Part shown: one piece after another, positions 1 to 9,364 of the stretch
Numbering within the stretch: position 1 is the stretch's first letter
Layout: each line of letters begins with the position of its first letter
Assembly (NCBI GenBank): GCA_947492235.1
Contig: CANLLZ010000002.1
Location: forward strand, 310,001 to 374,000
Source of the DNA: an uncultured Altererythrobacter sp.
GTDB lineage: Bacteria > Pseudomonadota > Alphaproteobacteria > Sphingomonadales > Sphingomonadaceae
Direction: 5' to 3'
Length of the DNA stretch: 64,000 nt
The notes under the pieces: generated by a model
Databases searched by the model: none
The model's input: only the letters and a program-made list of their open reading frames with translations
What the model was told of the DNA's origin: nothing
Position numbers and translations under genes: made by a program

Positions 1-943
1 CGATCCCTTCCCGGAAAGGATCGCCGGGCTGAAAGATCAGCTGGCTCTCGGCAGTGATATGCGCATCGCCAATGATCGTCGGGATGATCCGCCCGGCCTC
101 ATCGCGCCGATAGGACCCGCGGAAGCGGCTGCCGATAATGCTCTCCTGTATCCATTCCTCGCCCGGTGCCAGCTTTCCGTCCGCAGCCAGACAGGCCAGC
201 TTCGCACTGGTCCCCGTCCCGCATGGGGAGCGATCATAGGCGAGACCCGGACAGAGAACGAAATTGCGGCTGTTTGCGTGCGTGCCTTCCGGGCCGCGCG
301 CGGGCGTTGCAAAGAACTCGACATGATCGATTTCCGCGCCATCCGCTCCTGTGATCGACTGCGCCACAAGCGCATGGCGGATGCTGGTCGCCGCCTTGGT
401 CAGGGCCGGAATGTTGTCCCGCTCCACCGGCACGGGAGCCTTCTCGACAAGAAAGAACCAATTGCCGCCCCATGCGATGCTGCCCGTCACCTCGCCCAAG
501 CCATCGACCTGCAAGCTGACATTTTCGGCCAGCCGGTAGCTAGGGACATTTTCTAGCGAGACGGTGTTCGAGCCGAGCAATTCGGTCCTCACCACGCCAA
601 CGGGTGTATCCAGAAGGTGCCTGCCCGCGCCGATGCGGCCCAGATGGGCGAGCGTCACCATCAGCCCGATGGAGCCGTGGCCGCACATGTCCAGATAGCC
701 TGTGTTGTTGAAGAAGATGACGCCGGTGCAGCATCCGTCCTCGGGCGACGATGGCGGACACAGCAATGCGCCAACTGCACCGTCCAGCCCGCGCGGCTCC
801 AGAATGGCCTGCATTCGGAACGCGTCGAATTCTTGTGCGAAGCGCAGCTTCCGCTCCGCCAGAGAACCGCTACCCAGATCGGGGCCGCCCTCCACGATCA
901 CCCGCGTCGGCATGCCGCCGGTGTGCGAATCGATCACTCGCAC
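1..943 (-). CDS. Proline racemase family protein, probable 4-hydroxyproline 2-epimerase (3' end cut by window edge)
   Basis: Translation of the minus strand from a GTG at 943 (a second GTG lies at 937) gives about 314 residues still open at the window edge. It begins VRVIDSHTGGMPTRV, typical of the proline racemase/hydroxyproline epimerase fold. Both catalytic cysteines are present, in MCGHGS and SPCGTGTSA. The family's dehydratase branch (trans-3-hydroxyproline dehydratase) replaces the second cysteine with threonine, so an epimerase is favoured. The last visible residues, DPFREGI, match the usual C-terminus, so only a few residues are probably missing. The start lies 4 bases after the stop of the upstream DHDPS-like gene, suggesting one operon for hydroxyproline breakdown. 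Substrate is inferred from family and context. Confidence 0.8.
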   Translation of the reverse strand, partial: MRVIDSHTGGMPTRVIVEGGPDLGSGSLAERKLRFAQEFDAFRMQAILEPRGLDGAVGALLCPPSSPEDGCCTGVIFFNNTGYLDMCGHGSIGLMVTLAHLGRIGAGRHLLDTPVGVVRTELLGSNTVSLENVPSYRLAENVSLQVDGLGEVTGSIAWGGNWFFLVEKAPVPVERDNIPALTKAATSIRHALVAQSITGADGAEIDHVEFFATPARGPEGTHANSRNFVLCPGLAYDRSPCGTGTSAKLACLAADGKLAPGEEWIQESIIGSRFRGSYRRDEAGRIIPTIIGDAHITAESQLIFQPGDPFREGI

Positions 944-947
944 CGGA

Positions 948-1895
948 TTAAAAATCCGCGCCGGGCCAACTCGCCCACCAATCGCGGAACAGCTTCCAGT
1001 GATATTCCAGGTAGGCCTGCTGCGTCGGGCTGAGCCGGTCCGAAGGGTAAAGCTGGTGGGCGTATTCCGCGCTGCCTTCCAGCACCATCAGATGCTTGTA
1101 GTAGAGCACCAGATCGGGCCCTTCGTCGAAAGTCGCCAGCACGTGCATGGCATCGTCCAGTTCCTTTGCCAGCACCCGCGCCTCGGCATCGCCCGCCGCA
1201 GCCTGCTGGCACAGCTCGACCAGCCGCAGAACCTCGCGCGGCAGAGCATTGCCCACACCTGTAATTGCGCCCTGCGCGCCGCAATTGACGAAGCCGTGAA
1301 AGACCTGCGTGTCGACGCCGACCATCAGCGCCAGATCGGAATCGCCCGCGGTGATATTCTCGGCGGCATAGCTGAGTGAGGCTGCCCCTCCGAATTCCTT
1401 GAAACCGACCAGATTGCGATGTTTTACTCGCAAGCTGGTGAACAATTCCGCCTTGGTCTCGAACCCGTAATAGGGGCTGTTGTAGATCACCGCAGGGAGA
1501 TCGGGCGCGGCCGCAAGGACGGCTTCAAAATGCGCAGCCTGCGCCGCCGCCGAACTGCCCCGCGACAGCACGCGCGGAATGACCATCAGACCCGACGCGC
1601 CAACCGACTGCGCATGGGCCGCGATTGCCGCAGCGGCGCGTGTGTTCTGAGCGCCCGTGCCCACAATCACTGGAACCCCGGCAGTGCACAGCGCCTCCAC
1701 ACCCTCGCAGCGCTGTTCATCGCTGAGCAGCGGCCAATCGCCCATCGATCCGCAGTAAATGACCGCCGACATGCCCGCCTTGATCAGTTCCGCGCCCTTC
1801 GCCGCCAGTGCGCCAAAATCGGGCACACCCGCCGCATCGCACGGCGTCATCAGCGCCGGCATGCACCCTGAAAAAATGGTCGCATTCGTGGTCAT
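948..1895 (-). CDS. DHDPS/NAL family aldolase-like protein, possibly a pyrroline-hydroxycarboxylate deaminase
   Basis: A 315-residue (beta/alpha)8 protein of the dihydrodipicolinate synthase/N-acetylneuraminate lyase family, close to the family's usual length of about 300. The Schiff-base lysine is visible in NLVGFKEFGG and the catalytic tyrosine in VIYNSPYYG. The ATG at 1895 was chosen because homology (FSGCMPALMTPCDAAG) starts just after it; the frame stays open further upstream without family features. The neighbouring hydroxyproline epimerase-like gene, 4 bases downstream, suggests this is the deaminase that converts pyrroline-4-hydroxy-2-carboxylate to 2-oxoglutarate semialdehyde. A true lysine-biosynthesis dihydrodipicolinate synthase is less likely in this setting. 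The assignment to the pathway is inference. Confidence 0.8.
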   Translation of the reverse strand: MTTNATIFSGCMPALMTPCDAAGVPDFGALAAKGAELIKAGMSAVIYCGSMGDWPLLSDEQRCEGVEALCTAGVPVIVGTGAQNTRAAAAIAAHAQSVGASGLMVIPRVLSRGSSAAAQAAHFEAVLAAAPDLPAVIYNSPYYGFETKAELFTSLRVKHRNLVGFKEFGGAASLSYAAENITAGDSDLALMVGVDTQVFHGFVNCGAQGAITGVGNALPREVLRLVELCQQAAAGDAEARVLAKELDDAMHVLATFDEGPDLVLYYKHLMVLEGSAEYAHQLYPSDRLSPTQQAYLEYHWKLFRDWWASWPGADF

Positions 1896-2056
1896 GAAGC
1901 CATTGATCCTTTTCTTCGGCATCCGGCAGCGCCGACTCTGTCCTCGTCCTCGGTAAACACTGCCGGGCCGCCCAGAAAGCGTTGAATTGCCAAGAGCCGC
2001 TTGCTCGTGCACGATTGCCACCGGAATTGGGAGCAATCGAGAGGGGGAACCGGCCA

Positions 2057-3328
2057 ATGCGGACGAAGGATCATCCCCTGCGGCAATGGGCCGTCGATGA
2101 AATTCATCTGCGTCGTTTCGTCCCTGTCCCATCACGCTGCGAGATTTATCAGGCCGTGTTGCTGGTCGATGCTGAAGGGCGCGAAGAAGAAAGCGCACTC
2201 CTTACCGAGGGACGCCCGAAGTTCGACGAGTGGCGGCAGGCCAGACGCAATGCCAGCGGCAACGCGGAGCCGGGCATTTTCTTCCTTTGGGAACGCCACA
2301 CCGAAGCGACTACGCTCACGCTGATCTTCCAGAACGAGTGCCCGCAAGAGGACCGCGCGCCCTACATTGCCTGGATGGAGCAGTGGGCCGGACAAGTCGT
2401 CCGCGCGACACGGATTTTCGTTGTGCCGGACCGCGACGCGATCGGCGACCTTTTGACGCGGCATGATGTGGATATGGGCGATCTGGTCTGTAGCGACATC
2501 AGCGGGGGCTTGCGGATCTGGTCCGATTTCGGCCTGCGGCCCGATGGCTATGGCCGGTTGATCGTTGACGCCGCCGATGTCTCTGACGGAGAACGCGGGC
2601 GGATTATCCAGCGAGTGCAGGAACTGGGCAATTACCGGAACATGGCCCTGCTCGGCCTGTCCGAAGTCCAGAAATACGGGCCGCAAGTCGATGCTGTGGA
2701 GCAGAACCTGTCGGAGCACGCAGCCCGCGTCTCCGAGGCAAAGGATGGCGAGCAGGACGATGCGTTTCTGCAGGAGCTCATCGAAATCTCCTCGCGGCTC
2801 GAGGTCATTCGTTCGCTCACCAGTTTCCGCCTCAGCGCCACGGCCGCCTATGCCGAAATCGCGGCCGACAGGCTGGCGGCGCTGGACGTGCGCTCCGTCG
2901 CCAATCACCAGAGCCTCGATGAATTTACCGAGCGCCGGTTGGTCCCTGCCGCGCGCACATGCTCTGTCTTTACCGACCGGCTGGCGCGCATTGCGGAGCG
3001 GATTTCGCGGGTGATGCACACGCTCGATGTGCGGGTCGACACACGGATCAAGGAACAGAACCTGACATTGACGAAACGAATGGAGCGGTCGATCCAGCTG
3101 CAATTCCGCTTGCAGAGCCTGGTCGAGGGATTGTCCGTGATTGCCGCTGCCTATTATCTGGTCGGGCTGATTGCCTTCATCGTCAAAGGGGCTGCGGCGT
3201 GGCCGGCAGGATCGCAGACGGAGATCGTGATCGCAGCGGTTACGCTGCCCGTCATCGCCCTGATCTACGCCTTCGTACACCGGACGCGGGGGACCGTTCT
3301 GAAGCAATCGGATCTGGAGTCAGATTGA
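2057..3328 (+). CDS. DUF3422 family membrane-anchored protein
   Basis: A 423-residue protein. The opening MRTKDHPLRQWAVDEIHLRR and the motif IPxGSL-like central region fit the DUF3422 family, whose function is unknown. The C-terminal third contains a long helical stretch followed by two hydrophobic segments (near SVIAAAYYLVGLIAFIVKG and IVIAAVTLPVIALIYAFV), a layout resembling CorA-like C-terminal membrane anchors. The ATG at 2057 has a GAGGGGG ribosome site about 9 bases upstream; the frame is open for 25 more codons without a comparable site. It is divergent from the aldolase gene and shares the 161-base intergenic space, in which no motif stood out. No link to photosynthesis is apparent. 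Confidence 0.75.
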   Translation: MRTKDHPLRQWAVDEIHLRRFVPVPSRCEIYQAVLLVDAEGREEESALLTEGRPKFDEWRQARRNASGNAEPGIFFLWERHTEATTLTLIFQNECPQEDRAPYIAWMEQWAGQVVRATRIFVVPDRDAIGDLLTRHDVDMGDLVCSDISGGLRIWSDFGLRPDGYGRLIVDAADVSDGERGRIIQRVQELGNYRNMALLGLSEVQKYGPQVDAVEQNLSEHAARVSEAKDGEQDDAFLQELIEISSRLEVIRSLTSFRLSATAAYAEIAADRLAALDVRSVANHQSLDEFTERRLVPAARTCSVFTDRLARIAERISRVMHTLDVRVDTRIKEQNLTLTKRMERSIQLQFRLQSLVEGLSVIAAAYYLVGLIAFIVKGAAAWPAGSQTEIVIAAVTLPVIALIYAFVHRTRGTVLKQSDLESD

Positions 3329-3448
3329 GGGAGGCTTAGCGGGGAGTCTGTCGCCCGCACACTACCTCCATAAATCCCCTTTCAACCGGTTCCTTTCTGG
3401 TTTAGCCTTCGTCCGGAGAGGATCTTGGGAATTAACAAGGGAGTGAGC

Positions 3449-3991
3449 ATGCGTAAATTTACGACATTGGCGAGCGTTACTGCACTGGCAGTGATGACAG
3501 CAGCTTGCGGCGGCGGCGAGGCGGAGCCCGCTGCACCGGCAGAAGAAGCGGCGCCAGCTGAAGAAACGGCGGTTGAAGAAGAAGCCCCGGCCGAAGAAGA
3601 AGCTCCGGCTGAAGAGACCACCGATACGGCTGCTGCCGAAGGCGGCGCGATGGCGACAACCGATGGTATCGCCTTTGCCAGCCTGACCGGCGATGCTGCT
3701 GCGGGCCGCGTTGTGTTCGCACAGTGCCGCAGCTGTCACGCTGTCGAGGAAGGCGTCAACAAGACCGGCCCATCGCTTGCGGGCATCGTCGGCCGCCAGG
3801 CCGGCTCGGTCGAGGGATACGAGTATTCGCCGGCCAATGCCAACAGCGGCATCACTTGGACCGAAGAGCAGATGTATGTCTACCTCGAAGATCCGCAGAA
3901 AGTGGTTCCGGGCACCAAGATGATCTACCCCGGCCTGCGTGATGCGCAGAAGCGCGCGGATATCATTGCTTATCTGAAGAGCCCGACCTGA
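3449..3991 (+). CDS. Monoheme cytochrome c, probable lipoprotein with acidic Pro/Ala/Glu linker
   Basis: A 180-residue class I cytochrome c. Residues 1-20 form an export signal ending MTAAC, a weak lipobox, so Cys20 may be lipidated. Residues 21-70 are an unusual linker rich in Ala, Glu and Pro with PAEE repeats. The heme domain has CRSCH at residues 93-97 and the axial methionine at about 158 in GTKMIYPG. The ATG at 3449 has AAGGGA six bases upstream. A strong terminator follows. It sits beside the photosynthesis cluster, convergent with hemA. Because pufC is absent from the puf operon, this protein is a plausible electron donor to the reaction centre, but a respiratory role is equally possible from sequence alone. 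Confidence 0.85.
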   Translation: MRKFTTLASVTALAVMTAACGGGEAEPAAPAEEAAPAEETAVEEEAPAEEEAPAEETTDTAAAEGGAMATTDGIAFASLTGDAAAGRVVFAQCRSCHAVEEGVNKTGPSLAGIVGRQAGSVEGYEYSPANANSGITWTEEQMYVYLEDPQKVVPGTKMIYPGLRDAQKRADIIAYLKSPT

Positions 3992-4015
3992 TCGCGAACG
4001 TCTTCTGGACAAGAA

Positions 4016-4043
4016 AAAGGGCCGGGAAACCGGCCCTTTTTTT
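4016..4043 (+). terminator. Rho-independent terminator after cytochrome c
   Basis: A 10-base-pair stem AAAGGGCCGG / CCGGCCCTTT closed by a GAAA loop and followed by a run of T. It lies 25 bases after the cytochrome stop. The stem also has A-rich left flank, so it could end convergent hemA transcription as well. Confidence 0.88.
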
Positions 4044-4063
4044 ATTGGGTGAAGGCGAAGCTG

Positions 4064-5284
4064 TCAGGCGGCGACGTCGCGCCGCGCCAGTTCACACTGT
4101 GACCAGATATCGCTCAGCGCGGTGAGCAGGCGGTCGATGTCATCGTCGCTGTGCACCGGCGACGGGGTGAGCCGCAGCCGTTCTTCACCGCGCGGCACGG
4201 TCGGGTAATTGATCGGCTGCACATAAATCCCGTGGTTCTCCATCAGCCAGTCGCTGATGAATTTGCACTTGTGTGCATCGCCTACCATCACCGGGATGAT
4301 GTGGCTGGGATTGGGCAGATGCGGGATACCCATCCGGTCCAGCGCTGCGCGCACCTTGGCGACGCGCTCCTGCTGCCGCTCGCGCTCGGCATTGCTGACC
4401 TTCAGATGTTTGATGCTGGCGCAGGCGCCTGCCGCAATCGCAGGGGGCAAAGCGGTGGTGAAGATGAACCCGCTGGCAAAGGTGCGTACATAATCGCACA
4501 GGTTTTTCGACGCCGCGATATAGCCGCCCATCACGCCGAACGCCTTGCCCAGTGTCCCTTCGATCACCGTGATCCGGTCCATCAGCCCTTCACGCTCGGC
4601 CACGCCGCCGCCGCGTTCGCCATACAGGCCTACCCCGTGCACCTCGTCGATATAGCTCATCGCATTGTGCTTCTCGCACACGTCGAGAATCTCGGCGATC
4701 GGGGCGATATCGCCGTCCATGGAATAGACGCTTTCAAACGCCACCAGCTTGGGACGATCAGGATCGAGCGTGGAGAGTTTGCGGTCGAGGTCTTCAGGCG
4801 AATTGTGCTCGAAGATCATGCGCTCCGCCTTACTATGGCGGATGCCTTCGATCATCGAGGCGTGATTGAGCGCGTCTGACAGGACCATGCAGTCGGGGAT
4901 CCGCGCGGCCAGCGTGCCAAGCGCCGCCCAGTTCGAAACATAGCCGCTGGTAAACAGCAGCGCGTCTTCCTTGCCGTGCAAATCGGCCAGCTCGTTTTCC
5001 AGCAGTACATGATGGTGATTGGTGCCGGAGATATTACGCGTGCCGCCCGCGCCCGCGCCGCATTCGTTCAGCACGTTGTGCATCGCCTCCAGCACTTTGG
5101 GGTGCTGGCCCATGCCCAGATAATCGTTGGAGCACCAGACGGTGACATTGCTGGTCTCGCCATCGACATAGCGTTTGGCCTGCGGGAACTGACCAGCCTT
5201 GCGCTCGATCTCGGCAAAGACGCGGTAGCGCCCTTCATCCCGCACGGACTGCAGTTCACCGCCGAAAAATGTCTCGTAATCCAT
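4064..5284 (-). CDS. hemA: 5-aminolevulinate synthase
   Basis: A 406-residue pyridoxal-phosphate enzyme that condenses glycine with succinyl-CoA to 5-aminolevulinate, the first committed step of heme and bacteriochlorophyll synthesis by the C4 route. The PLP lysine is Lys247 in EGTLGKAFG; the glycine-rich [12 protein letters not shown] and the YIDEVHGVG motif are also present. The ATG at 5284 follows GGGGG at a good distance; an upstream in-frame ATG lacks support. It is the last gene of the long bchF-to-hemA run, 17 bases after puhE, so precursor supply is tied to expression of the photosynthetic apparatus. A second housekeeping copy elsewhere in the genome cannot be judged from this window. 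Confidence 0.95.
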   Translation of the reverse strand: MDYETFFGGELQSVRDEGRYRVFAEIERKAGQFPQAKRYVDGETSNVTVWCSNDYLGMGQHPKVLEAMHNVLNECGAGAGGTRNISGTNHHHVLLENELADLHGKEDALLFTSGYVSNWAALGTLAARIPDCMVLSDALNHASMIEGIRHSKAERMIFEHNSPEDLDRKLSTLDPDRPKLVAFESVYSMDGDIAPIAEILDVCEKHNAMSYIDEVHGVGLYGERGGGVAEREGLMDRITVIEGTLGKAFGVMGGYIAASKNLCDYVRTFASGFIFTTALPPAIAAGACASIKHLKVSNAERERQQERVAKVRAALDRMGIPHLPNPSHIIPVMVGDAHKCKFISDWLMENHGIYVQPINYPTVPRGEERLRLTPSPVHSDDDIDRLLTALSDIWSQCELARRDVAA

Positions 5285-5301
5285 CTTCAAAGACCCCCAA
5301 T

Positions 5302-6084
5302 TCAAACTTCGTCACGCGCCGCATTTCCGTCCAGGGCCCATTGCCACAAAGCGGAATCGCGAAACGGTAATGCAAGAAACAGATGTTCGAGCGCGGCCAG
5401 CAAACACAGGCAGCACAGCAGCGCGTTCTGGACCATCAGGCCCGAAGTTGTGGCCGCCGATGCGGCCCACCCGAAACCGGCAGCCATCGCCATGATCAAA
5501 GCGATGCTCACCGGCAGGAATGGCCGCAGCCGCTTCGGCCCGAAATAGGTTTTGAGATATTCCATGTGCCTCGGCAGCAATTCGTCGCTCATATTGGGCA
5601 CACCCCAATAGATGTTGAGCTTGGACGACAGGCGGAAAATCAGCAGCAGGGCGAACGTATAGGCCCCGACCGGATTGACCGTGAACGCCGCCAGCGAAAG
5701 CAGCAGGCCCGCTGTCATCGCCAGCGCGATTTCATGATGGATCAGAGCCATGGTTGCGGCGGAGAACCGTTCCCACCCCCGCGCCCCGGCACGGCAGGGT
5801 TCACGGTGCGACCCGGAGACTGCGCCGGTCAGGAAGCTGATTTCGTGCCAGCTCCAGATTAGCAAGCCGCCTACGAACGATGCGTAGACAGCCCACTCGG
5901 CCATGGAATTGCTGGTCACCACCACCAGCGACAAGCCGCCGATAGCGCATACGCCGGAAATAATCAGCGCGCGGCCCAGCGACTGGCGCAGGCGGTGGTT
6001 CAGCATCGCCACAAGGCCGGTGCTGACGAACCATAGCGCAATCACCACGGCAAAAGGCAGTCCAAGGTCCGCGAACCCTACCAT
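5302..6084 (-). CDS. puhE: Photosynthetic complex assembly protein PuhE (DUF3623)
   Basis: A 260-residue integral membrane protein with several hydrophobic helices, recognised by position between acsF and hemA and by the family motif [20 protein letters not shown]. PuhE in Rhodobacter affects bacteriochlorophyll levels and photosystem assembly; its biochemical role is not settled. The ATG at 6084 overlaps the acsF stop by 7 bases, implying translational coupling. Confidence 0.9.
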   Translation of the reverse strand: MVGFADLGLPFAVVIALWFVSTGLVAMLNHRLRQSLGRALIISGVCAIGGLSLVVVTSNSMAEWAVYASFVGGLLIWSWHEISFLTGAVSGSHREPCRAGARGWERFSAATMALIHHEIALAMTAGLLLSLAAFTVNPVGAYTFALLLIFRLSSKLNIYWGVPNMSDELLPRHMEYLKTYFGPKRLRPFLPVSIALIMAMAAGFGWAASAATTSGLMVQNALLCCLCLLAALEHLFLALPFRDSALWQWALDGNAARDEV

Positions 6085-7175
6085 GCGGGGGCAAGCCTGA
6101 CGGTTTGCGGCAATTCGTTCACGCGGGGCCGCATAAAATACATCCGCGTAAAGGCGTAACCGGCCTTGGCGGTATGCTTGATCTTCGACAGCTGGCCCCC
6201 AACGCCGCCACGCTCCTTGGCGTCTTCGATGCCGTTCGAAGCCAGCCGCAAATCTTCCATCGCAGCGCGGAAACGCGGATCATCGGTGTCCAGCTCGATC
6301 GGGAAGACCTGCTTGCTGATCTCGGTGGTGATGGAGAAGACCTTGTAGCCATACTCCGCCGGATCGACGCCCAGCGCCTGATGGAACAGCGGGCGGTTGT
6401 GATCGCGCACATACATGGTGGCGTAGACCGACAGCAGAAAGAAACGGATCCACAGCTTGTTGTGGCCCTTCAGCAGCTTGGGATCGGCCCGCAGCAGCAG
6501 GGCAAAGGCCTCGCCATGGCGGAACTCGTCATTGCACCATTCCTCGAACCAGTCGAAAATGGGGTGGAACTTGTTCTGCGGGTTTTTGGCCAGTTCGCGG
6601 AAGATCGTGATGTAGCGGGCGTAACCGATCTTCTCCGACAGATAGACGGCGTAGAAAATGAATTTCGGGCGGAAATAGGTGTATTTCTTGGTCTTGGTCA
6701 GGAAACTGAGATCAACCCCGATGCCGGAGCCTTTGAGCGTTTCGTTGATAAACCCGGCATGGCGGCTCTCGTCGCGAGCGAGCAGTTTGAACAGCTGCTT
6801 CATGTCGGGGTTCTTCGTCCGGCGGGCGATCTCGGCATAGAGGATGCAGCCGGAAAATTCCGATGTGAGCGAACTGGCGAGGAAGTCGATGAACTCCTTG
6901 CGCAGTTCCGGCTCCAGCCCTTCGATCACGCCGTCGAAAGCGTCTGTTTTCTTGAAGTGCTTTTTGTTGGGATCGCCGACCATTTCGGCCATCAGTTCGT
7001 CCCATTCCTGGCGCACCAGCGAGACATCCAGTTTGTCCATCGCGTCGTAATCGGTGGTGTAGAAACGCGGCGCGAGGACCGTGTCCTGCTGCGCGATATC
7101 CATCGTGTCGGGAACGTCCTGCAACGCTTTGGGCGGGGCCGAACGGGCAGCGGATATCTTGGTCTGGGCGTTCAT
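6078..7175 (-). CDS. acsF: Aerobic Mg-protoporphyrin IX monomethyl ester oxidative cyclase
   Basis: A 365-residue di-iron enzyme that forms the isocyclic E ring of bacteriochlorophyll using O2. Ferritin-like metal motifs are visible: ESRH at residues 136-139 and EFRH at 217-220, with the partner glutamates in SEFSGC and YAEIAR. No radical-SAM cyclase (bchE) is seen in the window, so pigment synthesis here appears to depend on oxygen. GTG (7178) and ATG (7175) are adjacent; the ATG was chosen because GGGAAG lies at the better distance. It overlaps the preceding small ORF's stop and the following puhE. An accessory subunit such as BciE/YcfG-type was not recognised nearby. Confidence 0.96.
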   Translation of the reverse strand: MNAQTKISAARSAPPKALQDVPDTMDIAQQDTVLAPRFYTTDYDAMDKLDVSLVRQEWDELMAEMVGDPNKKHFKKTDAFDGVIEGLEPELRKEFIDFLASSLTSEFSGCILYAEIARRTKNPDMKQLFKLLARDESRHAGFINETLKGSGIGVDLSFLTKTKKYTYFRPKFIFYAVYLSEKIGYARYITIFRELAKNPQNKFHPIFDWFEEWCNDEFRHGEAFALLLRADPKLLKGHNKLWIRFFLLSVYATMYVRDHNRPLFHQALGVDPAEYGYKVFSITTEISKQVFPIELDTDDPRFRAAMEDLRLASNGIEDAKERGGVGGQLSKIKHTAKAGYAFTRMYFMRPRVNELPQTVRLAPAW

Positions 7176-7471
7176 CACAATCTTCCCGGGTTGAAACTGA
7201 CTTCGTAAAGTTCGGCCATCTCGAAATGGCCGGAGAGCTTGGTCCAGGCACGTTTCAGAGCGCTGGCCCGCTGGACCGTGGCCGTGCGCTGAAAACTGAC
7301 TTTCTCGCCGAACGACACCATCACCGGTTCGCCATGCACCTGCACGCTGTCACCGGGATAAATCGGGACGTTGCCGTCCAACTTCACATGGGCGTGGAAG
7401 TGATCGGGGCTCTGCTCGATCTCTATCCGGCAGCCGGTCTCGAATGTGTCAGCGGTCAGGAAGCCCATCAT
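7175..7471 (-). CDS. Small conserved-looking protein between puhC and acsF, function unknown
   Basis: A 98-residue soluble protein with no signal peptide or membrane helix, coupled to puhC by an ATGA overlap and to acsF by its stop codon. I do not recognise a characterised domain. The middle, with alternating hydrophobic residues ([22 protein letters not shown]), looks like a small beta-barrel, and the C-terminus is helical. Its fixed place directly before acsF suggests a role in the cyclase reaction or in reaction-centre assembly, but that is inference from position only. Confidence 0.75.
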   Translation of the reverse strand: MMGFLTADTFETGCRIEIEQSPDHFHAHVKLDGNVPIYPGDSVQVHGEPVMVSFGEKVSFQRTATVQRASALKRAWTKLSGHFEMAELYEVSFNPGRL

Positions 7472-7944
7472 GATTTCGTGCCTTCCAGCATTTCGGCGAA
7501 AGCTGCGACATGATCCGCGCCAAACCCGTAAATCTCCGCCTCCGCGCCCGTTTGCGGGTCGCGCAAGGAAAGCGCGCCATTTTCCCAGCGGATCAGCGTG
7601 AAGGGCTGCTCTGCTCCGACACCGGCATGCGCCCGGCGTTTGGCCAGCCGCCGCATGGTCGCGCGGGTGAAGCCCTCTTCGCCGAAGCCGATGATCTTCA
7701 CCGTTTCGCCGGTTGCCGCATCGGAAACGACCACCGCGCCATCCTCGCGGTCGGCAAAGCGCAGCTCGCGCTGCTCGGCCGGAGCGATATTGGCGGCGGC
7801 GCGCGACAGTTCAGGGTCGCCTTCCTTGGGCAGCACGCCGAAGCTGACTGCGGCAGTGAGCGCAAGAATGGTCAGCAGCAATGCCGCCACGCCAATCAGG
7901 ACCGGGCGCGGCACCGTCGGATCATGGTCGTGCGCAGCGCTCAT
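7468..7944 (-). CDS. puhC: Photosynthetic complex assembly protein PuhC
   Basis: A 158-residue protein with one N-terminal membrane helix (about residues 14-35, PVLIGVAALLLTILALTAAV) and a C-terminal periplasmic-type domain. The family pattern is seen in the two similar halves, where TGETVKIIGFGEEGF and TGAEAEIYGFGADH echo each other. PuhC is needed for normal reaction-centre and LH1 accumulation in Rhodobacter. The ATG at 7944 overlaps the puhB stop (ATGA); the longer open frame upstream overlaps puhB and is not coding. Confidence 0.9.
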   Translation of the reverse strand: MSAAHDHDPTVPRPVLIGVAALLLTILALTAAVSFGVLPKEGDPELSRAAANIAPAEQRELRFADREDGAVVVSDAATGETVKIIGFGEEGFTRATMRRLAKRRAHAGVGAEQPFTLIRWENGALSLRDPQTGAEAEIYGFGADHVAAFAEMLEGTKS

Positions 7945-8561
7945 GCGGTGAGGCCTTCCATTTCGGGTTGGAGCGGTGCGTGGCGTGCTGCGTCGTTTGC
8001 GCTGACAACGGGCTGCAACTGCACCGTCGCATCGAACAATTGCTTTGCCACGCCCCGGGCATCGGGGATGGCGCGGAGCATGGGTTGCGGACGGACAAAG
8101 CGGAGCGAGCGAGCGTGGGGCCACAGCATGGTGTAGCCCATGCGCGGCATGCCCTTCAGGCTCAGGACAATGCTGCCGGTATCACCGCCAAGCATTTTGA
8201 GATCGGCGGTTTCAATCTCGCTGAGCGGGATATTGATGCACTTGTTCAGCGCCACGCCGATCCGCAGGACGATCCGCTTGTTCGTCAAAGTGTACACCGT
8301 CGTGCGGCCTACACCATAGGTGTAGAGCGTCAAAAACCCGGTGACGATAACCGCGGAAACCAGCATCGCGCCGGCCGTGGGCATATCGCCCTGCACCACG
8401 GCCAGCCCGCCGATGACCGCGAAATACAGCAGCACCAGCCGGATATGGAGTGCCGATCTGGCCATCCTTTTCCAGTCCGGTGCGCCCTGCCAGAGGATGT
8501 GCTCGCCCTCTGGCAAGGCCTCGGGCAGGCCGCGAACCGGTTCGTGGTCGTATTCGCTCAC
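7941..8561 (-). CDS. puhB: Photosynthetic complex assembly protein PuhB (bacterial PH domain)
   Basis: A 206-residue membrane protein. After a short cytoplasmic N-terminus with the PH-family pattern GEHILWQGAPDWKRMA come two hydrophobic helices (about residues 40-95), then the bPH2-like TVYTLTNKRIVLRIG segment. PuhB is a dedicated reaction-centre assembly factor. The start overlaps the puhA stop (ATGA), and the stop overlaps puhC. Confidence 0.92.
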   Translation of the reverse strand: MSEYDHEPVRGLPEALPEGEHILWQGAPDWKRMARSALHIRLVLLYFAVIGGLAVVQGDMPTAGAMLVSAVIVTGFLTLYTYGVGRTTVYTLTNKRIVLRIGVALNKCINIPLSEIETADLKMLGGDTGSIVLSLKGMPRMGYTMLWPHARSLRFVRPQPMLRAIPDARGVAKQLFDATVQLQPVVSANDAARHAPLQPEMEGLTA

Positions 8562-9328
8562 AGGATCGGCTCCTGACGGGCGCGATTGGCATAGAGATAC
8601 CCGCCGCCGAAATAGGCCATCACCCGCTCCTCTTCGTAGAAGGTGATTTCATCGGCCTTGGCAGGCACCGGCGCAGCAGCAAAATCGGCAGCATTCAGCG
8701 CGTCGATAATGACCTGGCCTTTTTTGCCCTTCACTTTGGACATCCCCATCGGGGCAAGCACTTTCTTCGCGCCGGTATCGATTTCCAGATAGCGCACCTG
8801 ATGTTCGGCCCGGTCGACCCAGATATCGGTGATTGTCCCGGCCACTTCGCCGTCCGCACCGATGGCCGCCATGCCGCGGGGATCGCGATCCTTCCGGTGC
8901 ACCGTAATTCCCGAAGCAATGCCAATCGGCACAATGCGGTTGCGGCCTTCTGCATCCAGATCGGGATGTTTCGCGCGGTCCGCCCATGCAGCCGGGCCAA
9001 TACCGTCTTCCAGCGGATTGCCGGTCGGGTAATAGGGCGCGCCGGGCGAGCGGAAGGTGCGTGCACCCGCCACATCGACCTTCTCCCGCCCGCCGGTGGG
9101 GGTGGTCACATCGTCGCGGCCAAACGGCATCTTGAAGGTCTTGGGGCTGCCCGTGGTCAGGATGCCGCCGGGCCGATCGATCCGGCCGGTGACTTCATCC
9201 TCCACCGGATATCCCTCGCGCCGGTCCTCGCGGCGCAGGTAAAATAACAGCGCGATGAAGAACAGGACGAAGGCGAGGAACACCATCTCCGTCACGTCGA
9301 ACGTGCCCACTATCTTTACGTCATCCAT
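8558..9328 (-). CDS. puhA: Photosynthetic reaction centre H subunit
   Basis: A 256-residue protein with one N-terminal membrane helix (EMVFLAFVLFFIALLFYLRR, residues 14-33) and a large cytoplasmic PRC-barrel domain. Family hallmarks include the basic RREDRREGYP after the helix, the PGAPYYPTGNPLEDGIGPA stretch and the GTITDIWVDRAEHQVRYLE segment of the PRC barrel. H shields the quinone pocket and guides protons to QB. The gene is separated from lhaA by 36 bases, the largest gap in this part of the run, and could have its own promoter there. Confidence 0.97.
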   Translation of the reverse strand: MDDVKIVGTFDVTEMVFLAFVLFFIALLFYLRREDRREGYPVEDEVTGRIDRPGGILTTGSPKTFKMPFGRDDVTTPTGGREKVDVAGARTFRSPGAPYYPTGNPLEDGIGPAAWADRAKHPDLDAEGRNRIVPIGIASGITVHRKDRDPRGMAAIGADGEVAGTITDIWVDRAEHQVRYLEIDTGAKKVLAPMGMSKVKGKKGQVIIDALNAADFAAAPVPAKADEITFYEEERVMAYFGGGYLYANRARQEPIL

Positions 9329-9364
9329 CTCAGACCTCCCTACTCACTTTCTTGTACCCGCCCA

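Noticed and set aside
3520-3630. Purine-rich GAAGAAG repeats as a possible simple-sequence switch
   Set aside because: They encode the PAEE/EE linker in frame, are interrupted, and are unlikely to slip as a phase-variable tract.
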